Translations under genes and position numbers: made by a program | Notes under the pieces: generated by a model | Told to the model about the DNA's origin: nothing | The model's database searches: none | The model's input: only the letters and a program-made list of their open reading frames with translations | Source of the DNA: Syntrophus gentianae | Lineage (GTDB): Bacteria > Desulfobacterota > Syntrophia > Syntrophales > Syntrophaceae | Length of the DNA: 64,000 nucleotides | Assembly: GCF_900109885.1 (NCBI RefSeq) | Contig: NZ_FOBS01000009.1 | Location: forward strand, 1-64,000 | Direction: 5' to 3' | Shown: positions 47,137 to 56,216 of the stretch, piece by piece | How positions within the stretch are numbered: the first letter of the stretch is position 1 | Layout of the letters: every line of letters begins with the position of its first letter

Positions 47137-47691
47137 ATGGCCGATTCGCGAATGAACATCCCTAATCTTTTAACCCTGCTGCGAATTATTCTTACCCCTG
47201 TTCTTGTCATTTTTTTGATGCAAGGCTCCTATTCCAAGGCCCTTATTGTATTCGTCGTTTCCGGTCTGTCTGATGGGTTGGACGGATTTCTGGCCCGTAC
47301 TCTGAAGCAGCAGACCAAACTGGGTGCTTATCTGGACCCCATTGCCGACAAAGCCCTTTTAACCAGCAGTTTTTTGACGCTTGCTATTCTGGGGGCTCTT
47401 CCCGGGTGGCTCACCGTCATCGTTATCAGCCGGGATTGTATCATTTTGCTTGGCCTGGCGATTTTATCCTTTATGTCCATCTCCTTTGAAATTCGTCCCG
47501 CCTTTATCAGTAAGGTGACCACGATGTTTCAACTCCTGACGGTATTGATGGTGCTGATGGTCCTTGGTCTGACCGGCGGGGGGGAGTACACGGGGATGTA
47601 TCTGATCTACTGGGTAACCGCCTTGGTGACGATTCTATCGGGACTGGTATATTTGATCCGAGGCATCCGTTTGATCAATCGCTCGCAGTAA
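47137..47691 (+). CDS. pgsA: CDP-diacylglycerol-glycerol-3-phosphate 3-phosphatidyltransferase
   Basis: A 184-residue inner-membrane enzyme with the CDP-alcohol phosphotransferase motif D-G-x2-A-R-x8-G-x3-D-x3-D (DGFLARTLKQ to LDPIAD). It makes phosphatidylglycerophosphate from CDP-diacylglycerol and glycerol-3-phosphate, the route to phosphatidylglycerol and cardiolipin. An alternative start at 47152 (MNIPNLLTLLRIILTP) is equally good. About six hydrophobic segments. Confidence 0.93.
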   Translation: MADSRMNIPNLLTLLRIILTPVLVIFLMQGSYSKALIVFVVSGLSDGLDGFLARTLKQQTKLGAYLDPIADKALLTSSFLTLAILGALPGWLTVIVISRDCIILLGLAILSFMSISFEIRPAFISKVTTMFQLLTVLMVLMVLGLTGGGEYTGMYLIYWVTALVTILSGLVYLIRGIRLINRSQ

Positions 47692-47832
47692 AGGCGTTGT
47701 GTGCCTGGTCTTGCCTGGGGAAGAATGCAGAAAGTGACCTTTTAAACGGAAACTTGTCAAAAACTTCTTCTTGGATCTTCTTTCCCGGGGATGGAAACAG
47801 GTGAGAAAAAGTAAAGGAGTTTAGATTTTGCC

Positions 47833-47861
47833 TTGACAAGAGACCGATTTGTTGCTAGGTA
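47833..47861 (+). promoter_or_regulatory. Probable tRNA-Val promoter
   Basis: Perfect TTGACA at 47833, 17-base spacer and TAGGTA (-10), then a G/C-rich discriminator stretch as in stringently controlled stable-RNA promoters. About 27 bases lie between the likely start and the tRNA. Confidence 0.5.
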
Positions 47862-47893
47862 TTACGCCCTGTTCGGCGCTAAGGTGTGTGTAA

Positions 47894-47968
47894 AGGCACG
47901 TAGCTCAGGGGGAGAGCGCCATCCTGACGCGGTGGATGTCCAGGGTTCAAATCCCTGCGTGCCTACCA
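47894..47968 (+). tRNA. tRNA-Val (anticodon GAC)
   Basis: A complete 75-base cloverleaf with CCA encoded. The acceptor AGGCACG pairs with CGTGCCT (7 of 7 bp); discriminator A and CCA follow. The D stem is GCTC/GAGC. The anticodon stem CCATC/GGTGG has the 7-base loop CTGACGC, so the anticodon is GAC. The T stem CAGGG/CCCTG has the loop TTCAAAT. The D-loop is only 7 bases, short but still with consecutive Gs. Confidence 0.9.
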
Positions 47969-48033
47969 TTTTATATAATGCAAGCCTGCAGAGCGATTCG
48001 TCTCACCGATTCAAGAAGATATGATTTGTTGGG

Positions 48034-48075
48034 AAAGGGCATCCGCAAAGATAACGCGCTGATGCCCTTTCTTTA
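48034..48075 (+). terminator. Terminator after tRNA-Val
   Basis: Arms AAAGGGCATC (48034-48043) and GATGCCCTTT (48061-48070) with a 17-base loop, followed by CTTTA. It ends the tRNA transcript before thrS. Confidence 0.7.
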
Positions 48076-48122
48076 ATGAAGGGAAGTAAAAGGCCCTGAA
48101 ACGGAATTCGGATATTGATGTT

Positions 48123-50039
48123 ATGAAGGAAATCAAAATTGTTTTACCCGATGGATCGGAAAAAGCTTGTCCCGAAGGGATCTCGGTAAGGGAGGTTCTT
48201 TCTTCCTGGGGTCAGAAAACGCTTGCTGCGACCGTAGCCGCCAGATTCAACAAGAGCCTTGTTGACTTGAGCCGCTCGCTTACCGAGGACGGGAATCTGG
48301 AACTGGTCGATGTTTCTTCCCGTGAAGGTTTGGAAATCCTTCGGCACAGCATCTCTCACGTAATGGCCCAGGCCGTTCAGGATCTTTTCCCCGGCGTGCT
48401 GGTCAGTATCGGTCCTGCCATTGAAGATGGCTTTTATTATGATTTTGAATATAATGATACCTTCACCCTGGAGGATCTTGAAAAAATAGAGAACCGGATG
48501 CAGGAAATTGTCAAAGCGGATCATCCTTTTGTCCGGGAAGAGGTTTCCCGCGAGGAAGCCATAACCTTTTTCCAGGGCAAGGGAGAATCCTATAAGGTCG
48601 AGCTCTTAAAAGACCTGCCTGAGGAAGTGAAAACCGTCAGCCTTTACAAACAGGGTGGCTACACCGATCTCTGCCGGGGGCCTCACATCCCCTCGACCGC
48701 CATGATCCGCGCCTTCAAACTTCTCAACGTCGCCGGCGCATACTGGCGCGGGGACGAGCGGAACAAGATGCTGCAGCGTATTTACGGGACCGGTTTCGCC
48801 TCCGAGAAAGATCTGGAGGATTATCTCAAGATCATCGAAGAGGCCAAGAAGCGGGATCACCGGAAGCTGGGAAGGGATCTCGATCTTTTCCAGGTCAGTG
48901 AAGAGGCGGGGGCGGGTCTGATCATCTTCCACCCCAAAGGGACCATCCTGCGCACCCTGATAGAGGATTGGGAAAAGAAGGAGCATCTGAAGCGCGGCTA
49001 CGACATGGTCATGGGACCGCAGATTCTGAAAGTGGATCTCTGGAAAAAATCCGGTCACTTCGATCACTATCGGGAAAACATGTATTTCACCGAAGTAGAA
49101 GGCCAATCCTATGGGATCAAGCCGATGAACTGCCTTGCCCATATGCTGATTTACAAGTCCAAAATGCGGAGTTATCGGGATCTCCCCTTGCGCTACTTCG
49201 AACTTGGCACCGTACATCGCCATGAAAAAACGGGGGTTCTGCATGGCCTTCTGCGGGCCCGGCAGTTTACCCAGGATGACGCCCATATCCTTTGCACCCC
49301 GGAACAGTTGAATTCGGAGATTCGAGCGATTGCAGACTTTGTCGGCTATGCCATGAAGATCTTCGGGTTCGATTATGAGGTGGAACTGAGCACTCGCCCG
49401 AAAGATTCAATCGGTACCGATGCGGACTGGGAACTGGCGACGTCTGCCTTGGAGGGCGCCCTGAAGGATAACTTGATGACCTATGACATCAATGAGGGTG
49501 ATGGCGCCTTCTATGGGCCCAAGATTGATTTCAAGCTGAAGGACGCGCTGAAACGAAAATGGCAGTGTGCAACGATCCAGTGCGACTTTACCCTGCCGGA
49601 AAGGTTTGATCTGACCTATGTCGGGCCGGATGGCGAAAAACATCGACCGGTGATGTTGCATCGGGTCATTCTGGGTGCCATCGAAAGGTTCATGGGGGTC
49701 CTGATCGAGCATTACGGTGGAGCATTCCCGGTCTGGCTTGCTCCGGTGCAGGCCGTTCTTCTTACGGTGACGGATCGACACATTCCCTATGGCGAGGCGG
49801 TTTATTCGCAACTGATGGATGCAGGTATCCGGGTGGAGAAAGATTTTCGAAACGAAAAGCTCGGTTATAAGATTCGAGAGGCACAAACCCAGAAAGTCCC
49901 CTATATGCTGGTGATTGGTGATAAGGAAATGGCATCGGGGCAGGTTGCTCCCCGCGAGCGTGGCGGGGATAATCTTGGAGCCATGCCGGTTTCTTCCTTT
50001 ATTGCGCTCGTGCAGGAAAAGTGCGGACAGTATCAATAG
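48123..50039 (+). CDS. thrS: Threonyl-tRNA synthetase
   Basis: A 638-residue class II synthetase: N-terminal TGS domain (residues 1-62), the second additional domain with the HSISHVMAQ editing-site motif near 76, then the catalytic core with [12 protein letters not shown] (the zinc-binding Cys), [20 protein letters not shown] and the anticodon-binding domain. It is first in the operon thrS-infC-rpmI-rplT-pheS-pheT-ihfA-merR. No T-box or threonine attenuator is visible in the short leader. Confidence 0.97.
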   Translation: MKEIKIVLPDGSEKACPEGISVREVLSSWGQKTLAATVAARFNKSLVDLSRSLTEDGNLELVDVSSREGLEILRHSISHVMAQAVQDLFPGVLVSIGPAIEDGFYYDFEYNDTFTLEDLEKIENRMQEIVKADHPFVREEVSREEAITFFQGKGESYKVELLKDLPEEVKTVSLYKQGGYTDLCRGPHIPSTAMIRAFKLLNVAGAYWRGDERNKMLQRIYGTGFASEKDLEDYLKIIEEAKKRDHRKLGRDLDLFQVSEEAGAGLIIFHPKGTILRTLIEDWEKKEHLKRGYDMVMGPQILKVDLWKKSGHFDHYRENMYFTEVEGQSYGIKPMNCLAHMLIYKSKMRSYRDLPLRYFELGTVHRHEKTGVLHGLLRARQFTQDDAHILCTPEQLNSEIRAIADFVGYAMKIFGFDYEVELSTRPKDSIGTDADWELATSALEGALKDNLMTYDINEGDGAFYGPKIDFKLKDALKRKWQCATIQCDFTLPERFDLTYVGPDGEKHRPVMLHRVILGAIERFMGVLIEHYGGAFPVWLAPVQAVLLTVTDRHIPYGEAVYSQLMDAGIRVEKDFRNEKLGYKIREAQTQKVPYMLVIGDKEMASGQVAPRERGGDNLGAMPVSSFIALVQEKCGQYQ

Positions 50040-50106
50040 TTTGGATCTGAAATTTTATTCTTCGGCGCTGGGGAAGAAAAATTTAGAATTATTCTTTGAA
50101 AAATTC

Positions 50107-50112
50107 AGGAGG
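50107..50112 (+). promoter_or_regulatory. Ribosome site of infC with an AUA start
   Basis: AGGAGG at 50107-50112, a 6-base spacer and ATA at 50119-50121. Between thrS and this point there is no ATG, GTG or TTG in the infC frame. Confidence 0.65.
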
Positions 50113-50118
50113 TGTCCA

Positions 50119-50628
50119 ATAGTTAAGGATCTGAAGATCAATACCGAGATCAAGGTGCCCGCCGTCCGGGTGATCAGCTATTCGGGTGAACAGCTGGGGA
50201 TATTGACCTTGGCTGATGCGCTGGCTGAGGCGAGAAAAGAAGGATTGGATCTGGTTGAAGTTGCGTCCAATTCATCGCCGCCTGTCTGCCGGATCATGGA
50301 TTACGGCAAATTCAGGTATCAGCAGAGCAAGAAGCTCCAGGTTGCCAAGAAAAGTCAGAGCACCATTCAGGTAAAGGAGATTCGGCTGAGACCGAAGACC
50401 GAGGAACATGATCTCCAAGTCAAGATCAAGCATATCCGGAAGTTTCTTGAGCAGCATGACAAGGTCAAAGTGAGCGTCCTCTTTCGGGGAAGGGAGATCG
50501 CCTTTACGGATATCGGGCGTAAACTCATTGAAGAGATAAAAAGTGCGTTGGGTGATAGCTGCACCATCGATCAACAGCCGAAATTGGAAGGCAGAAGTAT
50601 GGTGATGATTGTGTCGCCCAAAAAGTAA
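50119..50628 (+). CDS. infC: Translation initiation factor IF-3, apparent AUA start codon
   Basis: A 169-residue protein if started at ATA 50119, after a strong AGGAGG. IF3-N is at residues 8-75 (INTEIKVPAVRVISYSGEQL; GLDLVEVASNSSPPVCRIMD) and IF3-C at 80-165 (KEIRLRPKTEEHDLQVKIKH; KVSVLFRGREIAFTDIG). E. coli infC starts with AUU, and IF-3 represses its own non-canonical start; AUA here would allow the same control. The normal starts in frame are inside thrS (ATG 49915) or too far from a ribosome site (CTG). The protein proofreads initiator tRNA on the 30S subunit. Confidence 0.92.
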   Translation: MVKDLKINTEIKVPAVRVISYSGEQLGILTLADALAEARKEGLDLVEVASNSSPPVCRIMDYGKFRYQQSKKLQVAKKSQSTIQVKEIRLRPKTEEHDLQVKIKHIRKFLEQHDKVKVSVLFRGREIAFTDIGRKLIEEIKSALGDSCTIDQQPKLEGRSMVMIVSPKK

Positions 50629-50768
50629 AGGTAGAAAGCGGAAAGCTCCCCCTCCTTGTATGGTAATGTTCGGAAAGGGAAGCGGATCGTGTTTTTATTT
50701 TGTTTTGTCATGATTTTAATATATACGGAACTGCCTCTGCGGGCAGTCTGGAAAACAGGGGTGAAAGA
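50629..50768 (+). other. infC-rpmI intergenic leader with small hairpin
   Basis: 140 bases without a gene. A 6-bp hairpin (ACTGCC/GGCAGT, 50730-50747) lies 21 bases before rpmI; in other bacteria ribosomal protein L20 acts on this leader, but the fold here is too small to claim it. An A/T-rich run lies near 50690-50727. Confidence 0.4.
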
Positions 50769-50966
50769 ATGCCGAAATTGAAGACGCACCGTGGCGCTGC
50801 GAAGCGCTTTAAACTGACCGGCAGCGGAAAAGTCCGAAGGCACCATGCCAATGCCAGTCACATTCTGACAACAAAAACAACGAAACGGAAAAGAAACCTT
50901 AGAAAATCCACGATTCTTGATAAAAGAGACGAAAAGGGGATTAAACGGCTGATTCCATATCTGTAG
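50769..50966 (+). CDS. rpmI: 50S ribosomal protein L35
   Basis: A 65-residue basic protein starting [20 protein letters not shown], the invariant L35 start, then [13 protein letters not shown]. An AGGGG ribosome site precedes ATG 50769. Longer frames upstream are not family-like. Twelve bases before rplT. Confidence 0.97.
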   Translation: MPKLKTHRGAAKRFKLTGSGKVRRHHANASHILTTKTTKRKRNLRKSTILDKRDEKGIKRLIPYL

Positions 50967-50978
50967 GAGGCTTAGATA

Positions 50979-51338
50979 ATGCCTAGGGTTAAAAGAAGTG
51001 TTACTGCCAAGAAAAAAAGAAGAAAGATTTTTAAGTTAGCGAAGGGTTTCTTCGGGGCGAGGAGCCGGTTGCTGCGAACGGCGACGGAAGCTGTGAACCG
51101 AGCTCTGGGTTACGCCTTTCGGGATCGCAGGGTTCGGAAGCGGGAATTCAGGAAACTGTGGATTGCCCGAATCAATGCTGCTTCGCGCGCCCAAGGGGTG
51201 ACCTACAGCCGACTGATGGACGGTTTGCGGAAGGCGAATGTCGAGATCGACAGAAAAGTCTTGGCCGATATCGCCGTGAATGATCCCCGAGGATTTTCGG
51301 AAATTGTTCTTCTCGCAAAGCGTGAGCCTGTTGCATGA
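50979..51338 (+). CDS. rplT: 50S ribosomal protein L20
   Basis: A 119-residue basic helical protein: [20 protein letters not shown], then [20 protein letters not shown] and [20 protein letters not shown]. It binds 23S rRNA early in 50S assembly. The stop overlaps the pheS start by 4 bases. Confidence 0.98.
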   Translation: MPRVKRSVTAKKKRRKIFKLAKGFFGARSRLLRTATEAVNRALGYAFRDRRVRKREFRKLWIARINAASRAQGVTYSRLMDGLRKANVEIDRKVLADIAVNDPRGFSEIVLLAKREPVA

Positions 51339-52351
51339 TTGAAGATCTGGAAAAACTGCAGAAAGAGGCGGAATCAGACATAAGTGCGGCGAAAGCGGAG
51401 ACGGACCTGGCTGCTGTCAAGGTTAAATACCTGGGACGAAAAGGGTTGCTGACCCAGTACCTGCGCAATTTGGGTCAGTTGAGCATTGAAGAAAAGCAGC
51501 TTTACGGAAAGCGCGCCAACGAAATCAAGGACGTCCTGTCTTCGAGATTTGAAGAAGCGCAGCAGGTTTTAACCGCTCTCAAAAAGGAGAATGCCTTTCG
51601 CAAAGAGGCAATTGATGTCACCCTACCAGGCAGGCGGAGTGGTTACGGCCGAATCCATCCTGTCACGCAGGTCCTTGAAGAAATATGCGCCATCTTTTCC
51701 GGAATCGGTTTCTCCATCGTCGACGGTCCGGAAATTGAGAATGATTACTATAATTTCGAAGCCCTGAACATTCCCAAGGATCACCCCGCTAGGGATATGC
51801 AGGACACGTTTTATATCGACGAAGCGATTGTCCTGCGCACCCATACCTCTCCTGTACAAATTCGAATCATGGAAAAGCAGACGCCGCCGGTGAGGATCAT
51901 TTCTCCGGGGCGAGTGTATCGTCCTGATTCCGATGTCTCCCATACGCCGATGTTTCATCAGGTTGAAGGCCTGCTGGTTGACCGGGGCGTTACCTTCGGT
52001 GATCTGAAAGGAATTCTGGCCGCTTTTCTCAAGCAGATATTCGGGGACGAAACGGTGCTCCGTTTTCGACCCAGCTATTTCCCCTTTACGGAGCCCAGTG
52101 CGGAAGTCGACATTCGCTGTGTCATGTGCAAGGGCCTCGGCTGCCGGGTATGCGGACAGAGCGGCTGGCTGGAAATTCTCGGATCGGGTATGGTGGATCC
52201 GGCCGTCTTTGAAAATGTCGGCTATGACCCGGAAGAATTTTCCGGATTCGCCTTTGGTCTGGGAGTGGAACGTATCGCCATGCTCAAGTACGGGATTTCC
52301 GATATTCGCCTTTTCTTCGAGAATGAATGGCGATTTTTACAGCAGTTTTAA
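51335..52351 (+). CDS. pheS: Phenylalanyl-tRNA synthetase alpha subunit
   Basis: A 338-residue class II catalytic subunit: N-terminal coiled coil to about 90, motif 1 near [13 protein letters not shown], motif 2 [13 protein letters not shown] and [14 protein letters not shown], then [17 protein letters not shown] and motif 3 [16 protein letters not shown]. It binds Phe and ATP; functions as alpha2-beta2 with PheT. The N-terminal start overlaps rplT. Confidence 0.98.
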   Translation: MIEDLEKLQKEAESDISAAKAETDLAAVKVKYLGRKGLLTQYLRNLGQLSIEEKQLYGKRANEIKDVLSSRFEEAQQVLTALKKENAFRKEAIDVTLPGRRSGYGRIHPVTQVLEEICAIFSGIGFSIVDGPEIENDYYNFEALNIPKDHPARDMQDTFYIDEAIVLRTHTSPVQIRIMEKQTPPVRIISPGRVYRPDSDVSHTPMFHQVEGLLVDRGVTFGDLKGILAAFLKQIFGDETVLRFRPSYFPFTEPSAEVDIRCVMCKGLGCRVCGQSGWLEILGSGMVDPAVFENVGYDPEEFSGFAFGLGVERIAMLKYGISDIRLFFENEWRFLQQF

Positions 52352-52388
52352 AACCGAGTTTCTTCCTTAATCTAGTGAAAATATTGCT

Positions 52389-54803
52389 ATGCAAGTAAGT
52401 TTAAGATGGCTTAAAGATTATGTGGATATTGATCTGACGCCCGCGGAAGTTGCGGACTGTCTGACCATGGTTGGTCTCGAAGTTGATGCGGTTCGTGATG
52501 TCGGACCCGCCTTCACGCATGTTGTGGTGGCGAAGATTCTGGCTATCCGACCCCATCCCAATGCCGATAAACTTCACCTTTGCGATGTAACGACGGGAGA
52601 GGAAACCCTGCCGATTGTCTGTGGAGCGAACAATATCCATGAGGGGGATGTCGTTCCCCTGGCCAAGGTGGGTGCGACCATCCCGGGAGGCTATACCATA
52701 AAGCGTTCGAAGCTCCGTGGCGAGTTTTCCGACGGGATGCTCTGTTCCGAGGAGGAACTTGGCATCGGGGAAGATACGACGGGCATCATGATCCTGCCTT
52801 CCGATCTTCCCCTGGGAGCTGATCTTGCGGATGTCCTCGACCTGAAGGATACGGTCTTTGACATTGGGATTACGCCGAACCGTTCCGATTGTCTTTCCAT
52901 TCTCGGCGTCGCCCGGGAAATCGCGGCCGTTACCGGAAAAACAGTCCGTCTGCCGGACATCGACTTCCAGGAAGGTGACGAAGACATAAAAGGGCTTGCT
53001 TCGGTGCAAATCCTTGATCCCGATCTCTGTCCCCGCTATACGGCGCGAATGGTTCGAAATGTGACCGTGGGTCCTTCCCCGCTGTGGATGCGATTGCGCC
53101 TTGAAGCCGTTGGGCTGCGCTCCATCAGCAATGTCGTCGATGTGACGAATTTTGTCATGATGGAACTGGGGCAGCCCCTTCATGCCTTTGATTTCCGCTT
53201 CCTGGAGGAGACCCGTATTGTCGTCCGGCGTTCCGCGCAGGGGGAGCCGTTTATCTCCCTTGATGAAAAGGAGCGCATTCTCAATGCAAACACTCTGATG
53301 ATCTGTGATGGCGTCAAACCGGTGGCCATTGCCGGCATCATGGGGGGATTCAATTCGGAAATAAAACCGGATACGCAGGATATCCTCCTGGAAAGCGCTT
53401 ACTTTTCCCCTTCTTCCATCCGGCGCTCCGCCCGGGATCTGGGCATGAGTACGGATGCGGCCTTCCGTTTTGAACGCGGAATTGATCCCGAAGGGGTCCT
53501 CCGGGCATTGGACAGGGCTGCTCAATTGACCGCCCAGTTGTCAGGAGGGACGATCTGCAGAGGAAGGATTGACGAGCATCCAAGACAGGTCGAGATGGCC
53601 AGGGAAATTCCCTTGCGTTGCCGGAGAGTCAATGCCCTGCTGGGAACGGACATCCCTGCGGCGGACATGGTGAAAATCCTGAAAAACCTGGGGATGGAAG
53701 TCAGCCGGCAAGAGGGCGTCGAAGAAGAATATCTTGTAAATCCGCCTTCCTTCAGAGTGGATATTATCCGCGAGATTGATCTGGTCGAGGAAATTGCCAG
53801 AATCCATGGTTACCATAATATTCCGGTTACACTCCCCTTGGGGAGGATGGCTCCGATTCGGCAAAATGAGAAAAGAGTCCTTGAAGAGAGGATGCGCAAC
53901 CATCTGACTAGCCATGGAATATCTGAAGTCATTACCTACAGCTTTATTTCGCCGGATGCCGCGGATATCCTGGCGCTGGATGCTGGGGACGAAAGAAGAA
54001 AAGGAGTCCGGATTTCGAACCCGCTGACGGAAGATCAATCGGTTATGCGAACAACCTTGATCTACAGCTTGCTGAAAGTGATGCGGGAAAACGCCAATGC
54101 CGGGGATTACAATCTGAAGATTTTCGAATTCGGCAAGGTCTTTTTGGCGGGCAAGCCGGGGGAGCTCCCCACGGAAAAGAAGAGATTGGCCTGTCTGATG
54201 ACCGGCATGAGGGATCATGAGTTATGGTCCTCCGGCGAACTGGGGATGGATTTTTATGATTTGAAGGGCTGTGTTGAAAGCCTTACCGATAGCCTGAGAT
54301 TAACGGGAATACGATTCCGATCCAATGCCGTTCAGACGTTTCTCCATCCGGGCCGGGCCTGTGGGATTTTTCTTGGAGAAAAATCCATCGGGTATATGGG
54401 GGAAGTACATCCGGATGTGCTTTCCCGCATGGATTTGAAAAACCGAGCCCTGGTATTTGAACTGGACATGGAGGTACTTTCCGAGCACATTTCAGATGAT
54501 GTTGCCTATAGAGAATTTTCCAGGTATCCTGAAAGTTCAAGAGACGTCGCCTTTGTCATTGATTCGAATGTGGAAGTTGGCGCTATGCTGGATATTGCCC
54601 TTGCGACGGGCGAAGATTTGCTTGAAAGAGTGCGTATTTTTGATGTATATGCCGGTGCTGGCATTCCTGAGGGAAAGAAAAGCCTTGGATTGAAATTCAC
54701 GTATCGGTCCGACGCGGCAACATTGACGGATGATACGGTCAACCGGGTTCACTCTAAAATTGTTCATCACATCATCGACCAGACGGGAGCGCAGATCAGA
54801 TGA
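52389..54803 (+). CDS. pheT: Phenylalanyl-tRNA synthetase beta subunit
   Basis: An 804-residue non-catalytic subunit. An OB-fold tRNA-binding domain lies at about 39-150 (VVVAKILAIRPHPNADKLHL). The B3/B4 editing domain spans 200-375 (NVVDVTNFVMMELGQPLHAF), then B5 (LRCRRVNALLGTDI) and the C-terminal FDX-ACB domain (SRYPESSRDVAFVID). The editing domain hydrolyses Tyr-tRNA(Phe). Confidence 0.98.
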   Translation: MQVSLRWLKDYVDIDLTPAEVADCLTMVGLEVDAVRDVGPAFTHVVVAKILAIRPHPNADKLHLCDVTTGEETLPIVCGANNIHEGDVVPLAKVGATIPGGYTIKRSKLRGEFSDGMLCSEEELGIGEDTTGIMILPSDLPLGADLADVLDLKDTVFDIGITPNRSDCLSILGVAREIAAVTGKTVRLPDIDFQEGDEDIKGLASVQILDPDLCPRYTARMVRNVTVGPSPLWMRLRLEAVGLRSISNVVDVTNFVMMELGQPLHAFDFRFLEETRIVVRRSAQGEPFISLDEKERILNANTLMICDGVKPVAIAGIMGGFNSEIKPDTQDILLESAYFSPSSIRRSARDLGMSTDAAFRFERGIDPEGVLRALDRAAQLTAQLSGGTICRGRIDEHPRQVEMAREIPLRCRRVNALLGTDIPAADMVKILKNLGMEVSRQEGVEEEYLVNPPSFRVDIIREIDLVEEIARIHGYHNIPVTLPLGRMAPIRQNEKRVLEERMRNHLTSHGISEVITYSFISPDAADILALDAGDERRKGVRISNPLTEDQSVMRTTLIYSLLKVMRENANAGDYNLKIFEFGKVFLAGKPGELPTEKKRLACLMTGMRDHELWSSGELGMDFYDLKGCVESLTDSLRLTGIRFRSNAVQTFLHPGRACGIFLGEKSIGYMGEVHPDVLSRMDLKNRALVFELDMEVLSEHISDDVAYREFSRYPESSRDVAFVIDSNVEVGAMLDIALATGEDLLERVRIFDVYAGAGIPEGKKSLGLKFTYRSDAATLTDDTVNRVHSKIVHHIIDQTGAQIR

Positions 54804-54843
54804 TTGGTGTCAGACCATCTGTACCATTTCGAGGAGGTCTCAA

Positions 54844-55119
54844 ATGACGAAGATAGATATCATTCAGAATGTATATGAAAAGTTAGGTTTTTCCAAAAAG
54901 GATTCGGCCCGGATTGTCGAGTCTGTGTTTGATATCATTAAGGAAAGTCTTGGCCGGGGTGAAAAGATCAAGATATCCGGTTTCGGAAATTTTGTCGTTA
55001 AGGAAAAGAAATCCCGGCGAGGCAGGAATCCGCAGACCGGAGATGAAATTTCCATCTCCGAACGGAAGGTTCTGACCTTCAAATCAAGTCAGGTTCTCAG
55101 GAAAGCACTCAACGATTGA
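54844..55119 (+). CDS. ihfA: Integration host factor subunit alpha
   Basis: A 91-residue HU-fold protein starting MTKIDIIQNVYEKLGFSKKD and ending SSQVLRKALND, with the DNA-bending arm motif FGNFVVKEKKSRRGRNPQTG. IHF alpha pairs with IHF beta to bend DNA and help sigma-54 promoters, including perhaps the site at 14661. A GGAGG ribosome site precedes ATG 54844. The pheT-ihfA order is the E. coli one. Confidence 0.95.
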   Translation: MTKIDIIQNVYEKLGFSKKDSARIVESVFDIIKESLGRGEKIKISGFGNFVVKEKKSRRGRNPQTGDEISISERKVLTFKSSQVLRKALND

Positions 55120-55274
55120 TTTTTCCCGGCCGATTGACACGTCTTAACTTTGCAGAAAACTTGGCAGGCTTTCAAATGAGGTTAAGTTTAAGGGTTGAGA
55201 CGGGGGGCCGGGAAGTATCCTGTTTCATGTTGTAAGCTGATTTCCGGGAAATAGGGACCAGAGCTAAGTTTATA

Positions 55275-55625
55275 ATGAATGTGGTCATTCCCCCTGACAA
55301 AGCGTATTTCCGTATTGGCGAGGTCAGCAGGATTCTGGGGGTTGAACCGTCTGTCCTTCGCTTCTGGGAGTCAGAATTCAAGTCTGTACGACCAATCCGG
55401 ACAACAGCAGAGCAAAGGCTGTACCGAAGACAGGATGTTCAGGAATTATTGACGATCAAAACCCTTCTCTACGAAGAGTTCTTTACCATTAAGGGAGCCA
55501 AGAGACAGCTGCTTCTGCGAAAGACGGGACACGACCCTCAAGGGACAGAAGTCAGGATCAATAAAAAGCTGGAGGGAATCAAGGAGGGTTTGACGCAAAT
55601 CCAGAAATTGTTAAAAGGCGGGTAG
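55275..55625 (+). CDS. MerR-family transcriptional regulator
   Basis: A 116-residue protein: a MerR winged helix-turn-helix at residues 8-75 (YFRIGEVSRILGVEPSVLRF and RLYRRQDVQELL), then a short dimerisation helix (LEGIKEGLTQIQKLL). No metal-binding cysteines; it is a generic HTH. Placement after ihfA is common in Deltaproteobacteria. The target is unknown. A terminator follows. Confidence 0.88.
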   Translation: MNVVIPPDKAYFRIGEVSRILGVEPSVLRFWESEFKSVRPIRTTAEQRLYRRQDVQELLTIKTLLYEEFFTIKGAKRQLLLRKTGHDPQGTEVRINKKLEGIKEGLTQIQKLLKGG

Positions 55626-55674
55626 AGAAAGTCTTTCTCTCTCAAGTTTCTGCTTTCTTAGCGTTATTCTTTTT

Positions 55675-55733
55675 AAGCCCATTGAAAATATAACCTGGTC
55701 AGAACCGGGCTATAGCTTCAATGGGCTTTTTTT
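55675..55733 (+). terminator. Terminator after the merR gene
   Basis: Arms AAGCCCATTGAA (55675-55686) and TTCAATGGGCTT (55717-55728) with a 30-base inner region, followed by a T-run. Confidence 0.75.
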
Positions 55734-55753
55734 ATTGGTTCCTGAATGAAAGG

Positions 55754-56035
55754 TTATTTTTTCTTGGAGGCCCGCTTGGACGCCTTCAACGGGTTGATCG
55801 CCTGCACTTCTTTGATTTCAAGCTTGACATGGGAAGCGCTGGGACACTTGCCTTTGAGCCACTTGACGGCAGGTTCGGGATAAAGTTTACAATACTTCCC
55901 ACTTTCAAATTCACCGATCTTATTGCATTCAAGGCAACTATCGATAATGGGCTGGCAGGCGCCGCTACCATAGCTGCAGCCTTTTTTGGTCATGAAACCG
56001 CATTCGGTTCCCGGTTTGATTGTTGAACAAAGCAT
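55754..56035 (-). CDS. PxxKW family cysteine-rich protein
   Basis: A 93-residue, cysteine-rich protein with 8 Cys: C3, C12, C20, C27, C34, C37, C49 and C64. It carries the family pentapeptide PAVKW near residue 58 and a basic tail KASKRASKKK. The family is found in anaerobic Deltaproteobacteria and its function is unknown; a metal or redox role is only a guess. Its promoter is at 56072-56100 on the minus strand. Confidence 0.8.
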   Translation of the reverse strand: MLCSTIKPGTECGFMTKKGCSYGSGACQPIIDSCLECNKIGEFESGKYCKLYPEPAVKWLKGKCPSASHVKLEIKEVQAINPLKASKRASKKK

Positions 56036-56071
56036 GCCTGTTACCTCGTTAATATTATTTTAAGGCGGAGA

Positions 56072-56100
56072 TCACTAACAAAACAATCGTTACCTGTCAA
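56072..56100 (-). promoter_or_regulatory. Probable sigma-70 promoter of the PxxKW gene
   Basis: On the minus strand: TTGACA (56100-56095), 17 bases, TAGTGA. About 30 bases before the ATG. Confidence 0.5.
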
Positions 56101-56216
56101 GAAAAATCGTTCATGACTTACCGAAAAGAAAATAGTTGCCGCATCGGTCGAATTCATTGACTTCATGGGAGTTTCGTGCTAGCTAGCTACGTTGCAGAAA
56201 ATAAGGGATCTTTTTT

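Noticed and set aside
47970-48122. T-box or threonine attenuator before thrS
   Set aside because: Only the tRNA terminator hairpin is visible; no Thr-rich leader peptide and no T-box sequence.
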